NCBI GenBank assembly: GCA_035351315.1
Contig: DAOPVX010000012.1
Location: forward strand, 1-14,584
DNA from: UBA1359 sp029570385
GTDB taxonomy: Bacteria > Patescibacteriota > Patescibacteriia > Patescibacteriales > Patescibacteriaceae
Length of the DNA stretch: 14,584 nt
Direction of reading: 5' to 3'
Part shown: piece after piece, positions 13,690 to 14,584 of the stretch
Layout of the letters: each line of letters begins with the position of its first letter
Position numbering within the stretch: the stretch's first letter is position 1
Notes under the pieces: generated by a model
What the model saw: the letters and a program-made list of their open reading frames with translations, nothing else
Databases searched by the model: none
What the model was told of the DNA's origin: nothing
Translations under genes and position numbers: made by a program

Positions 13690-13717
13690 AAAAACACCGC
13701 TATTTAGCGGTGTTTTT
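13690..13717 (-). terminator. Intrinsic terminator after the pilin genes
   Basis: AAAAACACCGCT (13690-13701) and AGCGGTGTTTTT (13706-13717) form a perfect 12-bp stem with loop ATTT. The inner stem is GC-rich and both strands end in a U-run, so it can act in both directions. It lies 16 bases after the stop of the pilin at 13734 and separates the pilins from the pilD operon. Confidence 0.88.
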
Positions 13718-13733
13718 AAATTAGCAACTAGAC

Positions 13734-14165
13734 TTATTGATTATAGCCGATAGTATCGGGAGTGGCTGTGGCTGTGGTGGACGGACCCTCTAAAGCATAG
13801 GCGATAGTATAGCTAGTAGCACCGCTGCCCTGAGGCGTATAAGTATAAACAAATGGGGTGCTGTTTTTAGGATCAGTTGGCACTTTCTGCATATAAACTG
13901 TACCCGAACAATTAACTGCTGCCCAGCCGGCACTATTTAGACAGGCAAAATTACCGCTTCCCAATGCCCCAGTAGTAGTCGGATAACTTTGATTTTGATC
14001 AAAATACATCTCCAATGCAGTACGAAGCTGCTTGATGTCTGATAAACGACGAGCATCACGCGATTTTACCCGGGCGCTATTCAAAGCTACCACCGATAAA
14101 GTGGATAATAGGGCAATAATGGCGATAACCACCAAAAGCTCTATTAAAGTAAAACCTTTTTTCAT
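13734..14165 (-). CDS. Type IV pilin (major-pilin-like), copy 1
   Basis: The 143-aa protein begins MKKG-FTLIELLVVIAIIALL, a classic prepilin signal with a 4-residue leader, Gly at -1 and Glu at +5. The helix continues through NSARVKSRDARRLSDIKQLR to ALEMYFDQN, the usual arrangement of Gram-positive and CPR pilins. The head has two Cys (CLNS and NCSG) that could form a disulfide, then the conserved VYMQKVPTDP segment and a short Thr/Ala-rich tail. Residues 13-58 are encoded by a 137-base block identical to copy 2. The gene lies 30 bases after copy 2 and just before the terminator, so the two are probably cotranscribed. Confidence 0.93.
   Translation of the reverse strand: MKKGFTLIELLVVIAIIALLSTLSVVALNSARVKSRDARRLSDIKQLRTALEMYFDQNQSYPTTTGALGSGNFACLNSAGWAAVNCSGTVYMQKVPTDPKNSTPFVYTYTPQGSGATSYTIAYALEGPSTTATATPDTIGYNQ
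13992..14128 (-). repeat. 137-bp perfect repeat, pilin copy 1 (mate at 14448-14584)
   Basis: This block, encoding the pilin helix (residues about 13-58), is identical base for base to 14448-14584 and probably continues past the window edge. A second shared block (13870-13911 and 14314-14355, one mismatch in 42 bases) encodes the VYMQKVP region. Between and beyond these blocks the two genes differ clearly. Confidence 0.93.
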
Positions 14166-14195
14166 AAAAATTAGTTGAGTTATTATAAATATAAA

Positions 14196-14584
14196 TTATT
14201 CCATACTAGATGGAGTAGCTGTTTTAGCACCACCATTTTCTAGAGTATAGTTAATAGTATAGGTGCTGCCATTGCTACCCACATCATAGGTATAAAGCTT
14301 TGTAGTTGGCTGTGGATCAGCTGGCACTTTCTGCATATAAACTGTACCCGAACAACCAGATGTGGTTGTCCAGCCGGATGCATTAAGGCAAGCACTAGCA
14401 TTTACACCCAAAGATGTAGTTCCAAATGGAGCGGCTGGATAGGCCATATTTTGATCAAAATACATCTCCAATGCAGTACGAAGCTGCTTGATGTCTGATA
14501 AACGACGAGCATCACGCGATTTTACCCGGGCGCTATTCAAAGCTACCACCGATAAAGTGGATAATAGGGCAATAATGGCGATAA
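14196..14584 (-). CDS. Type IV pilin (major-pilin-like), copy 2, 5' end outside window
   Basis: The reading frame is open to the right edge, and the visible part aligns with copy 1 from residue 13 onward. By that alignment the real start should lie about 37 bases past the window end, near 14621, giving a protein of about 141 aa with the same short leader. A GTG inside the frame at 14549 is not the start. The head has two Cys (CLNASGW, GCSG) and VYMQKVPADP, then a shorter Ala/Thr-rich tail ending in PSSME. The head is clearly different from copy 1 while the helix is identical at DNA level. Confidence 0.9.
   Translation of the reverse strand, partial: IAIIALLSTLSVVALNSARVKSRDARRLSDIKQLRTALEMYFDQNMAYPAAPFGTTSLGVNASACLNASGWTTTSGCSGTVYMQKVPADPQPTTKLYTYDVGSNGSTYTINYTLENGGAKTATPSSME
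14448..14584 (-). repeat. 137-bp perfect repeat, pilin copy 2 (mate at 13992-14128)
   Basis: The second copy of the pilin helix block. It runs to the last base of the window, so the full repeat length is unknown. Spacing between the two copies is 456 bases. Confidence 0.93.

Noticed and set aside
14182..14210. Possible promoter between the two pilin genes (ATTATA at 14182-14187)
   Set aside because: A -10-like TATAAT occurs, but the -35 position (TCTAGT) is poor and the region is simply AT-rich; cotranscription is more likely.
1..14584. CRISPR arrays, transposase genes, IS elements, toxin-antitoxin or phage genes
   Set aside because: No regular spaced repeats and no such protein signatures were seen on either strand.

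Overview
This 14.6 kb window looks like a chromosomal piece of a Candidate Phyla Radiation (Patescibacteria) bacterium. The reasons are a group I intron in a tRNA gene, very tightly packed minus-strand genes with few Shine-Dalgarno sites, short divergent housekeeping proteins, a conserved 100-residue protein before dnaG, and a type IV pilin cluster with a secreted GWAW-repeat/FN3 protein. UGA is used as a stop (end of the secreted protein at 11499), so the code is the standard bacterial one. The exact lineage cannot be read from the sequence. Every supported gene is on the minus strand, so transcription runs from high to low coordinates.

From the right edge: two tandem type IV pilin genes (the first cut by the window end) end at a strong terminator (13690-13717). 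A new promoter (about 13636-13664) then starts a compact set of genes: prepilin peptidase, a secreted GWAW-repeat/FN3 protein, four minor-pilin-like proteins (FimT/GspH-, PilV-, PilW- and PilX-like), NAD-dependent DNA ligase LigA, GatC, GatA, and a membrane-anchored DsbA-fold protein that has lost its CxxC. A tRNA-Ser(GGA) follows and a hairpin terminator (4409-4427) closes the unit. Gaps are at most about 25 bases and many genes overlap, so pilus assembly genes and core replication/translation genes probably share a transcript.

A second promoter (4331-4359) starts tRNA-Arg(CCG), which is followed after four bases by the small conserved gene, then dnaG, rpoD and a small membrane protein. This is a version of the macromolecular-synthesis cluster in which a tRNA and an unknown gene stand where E. 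coli has rpsU.

A third, near-consensus promoter (506-533) drives tRNA-Asn(GUU), whose anticodon loop is split between nucleotides 35 and 36 by a 238-base group I intron. Its core elements (Q, R, S), a P1 helix with the U·G splice pair and a terminal G are all visible. Downstream lie a palindromic repeat candidate and a symmetric terminator hairpin at the left edge. The intron-bearing tRNA-Asn is the most striking item. Others are the redox-dead DsbA-like protein, the pilin pair sharing a perfect 137-base block, and the tRNA-to-ATG junction ahead of the dnaG operon.
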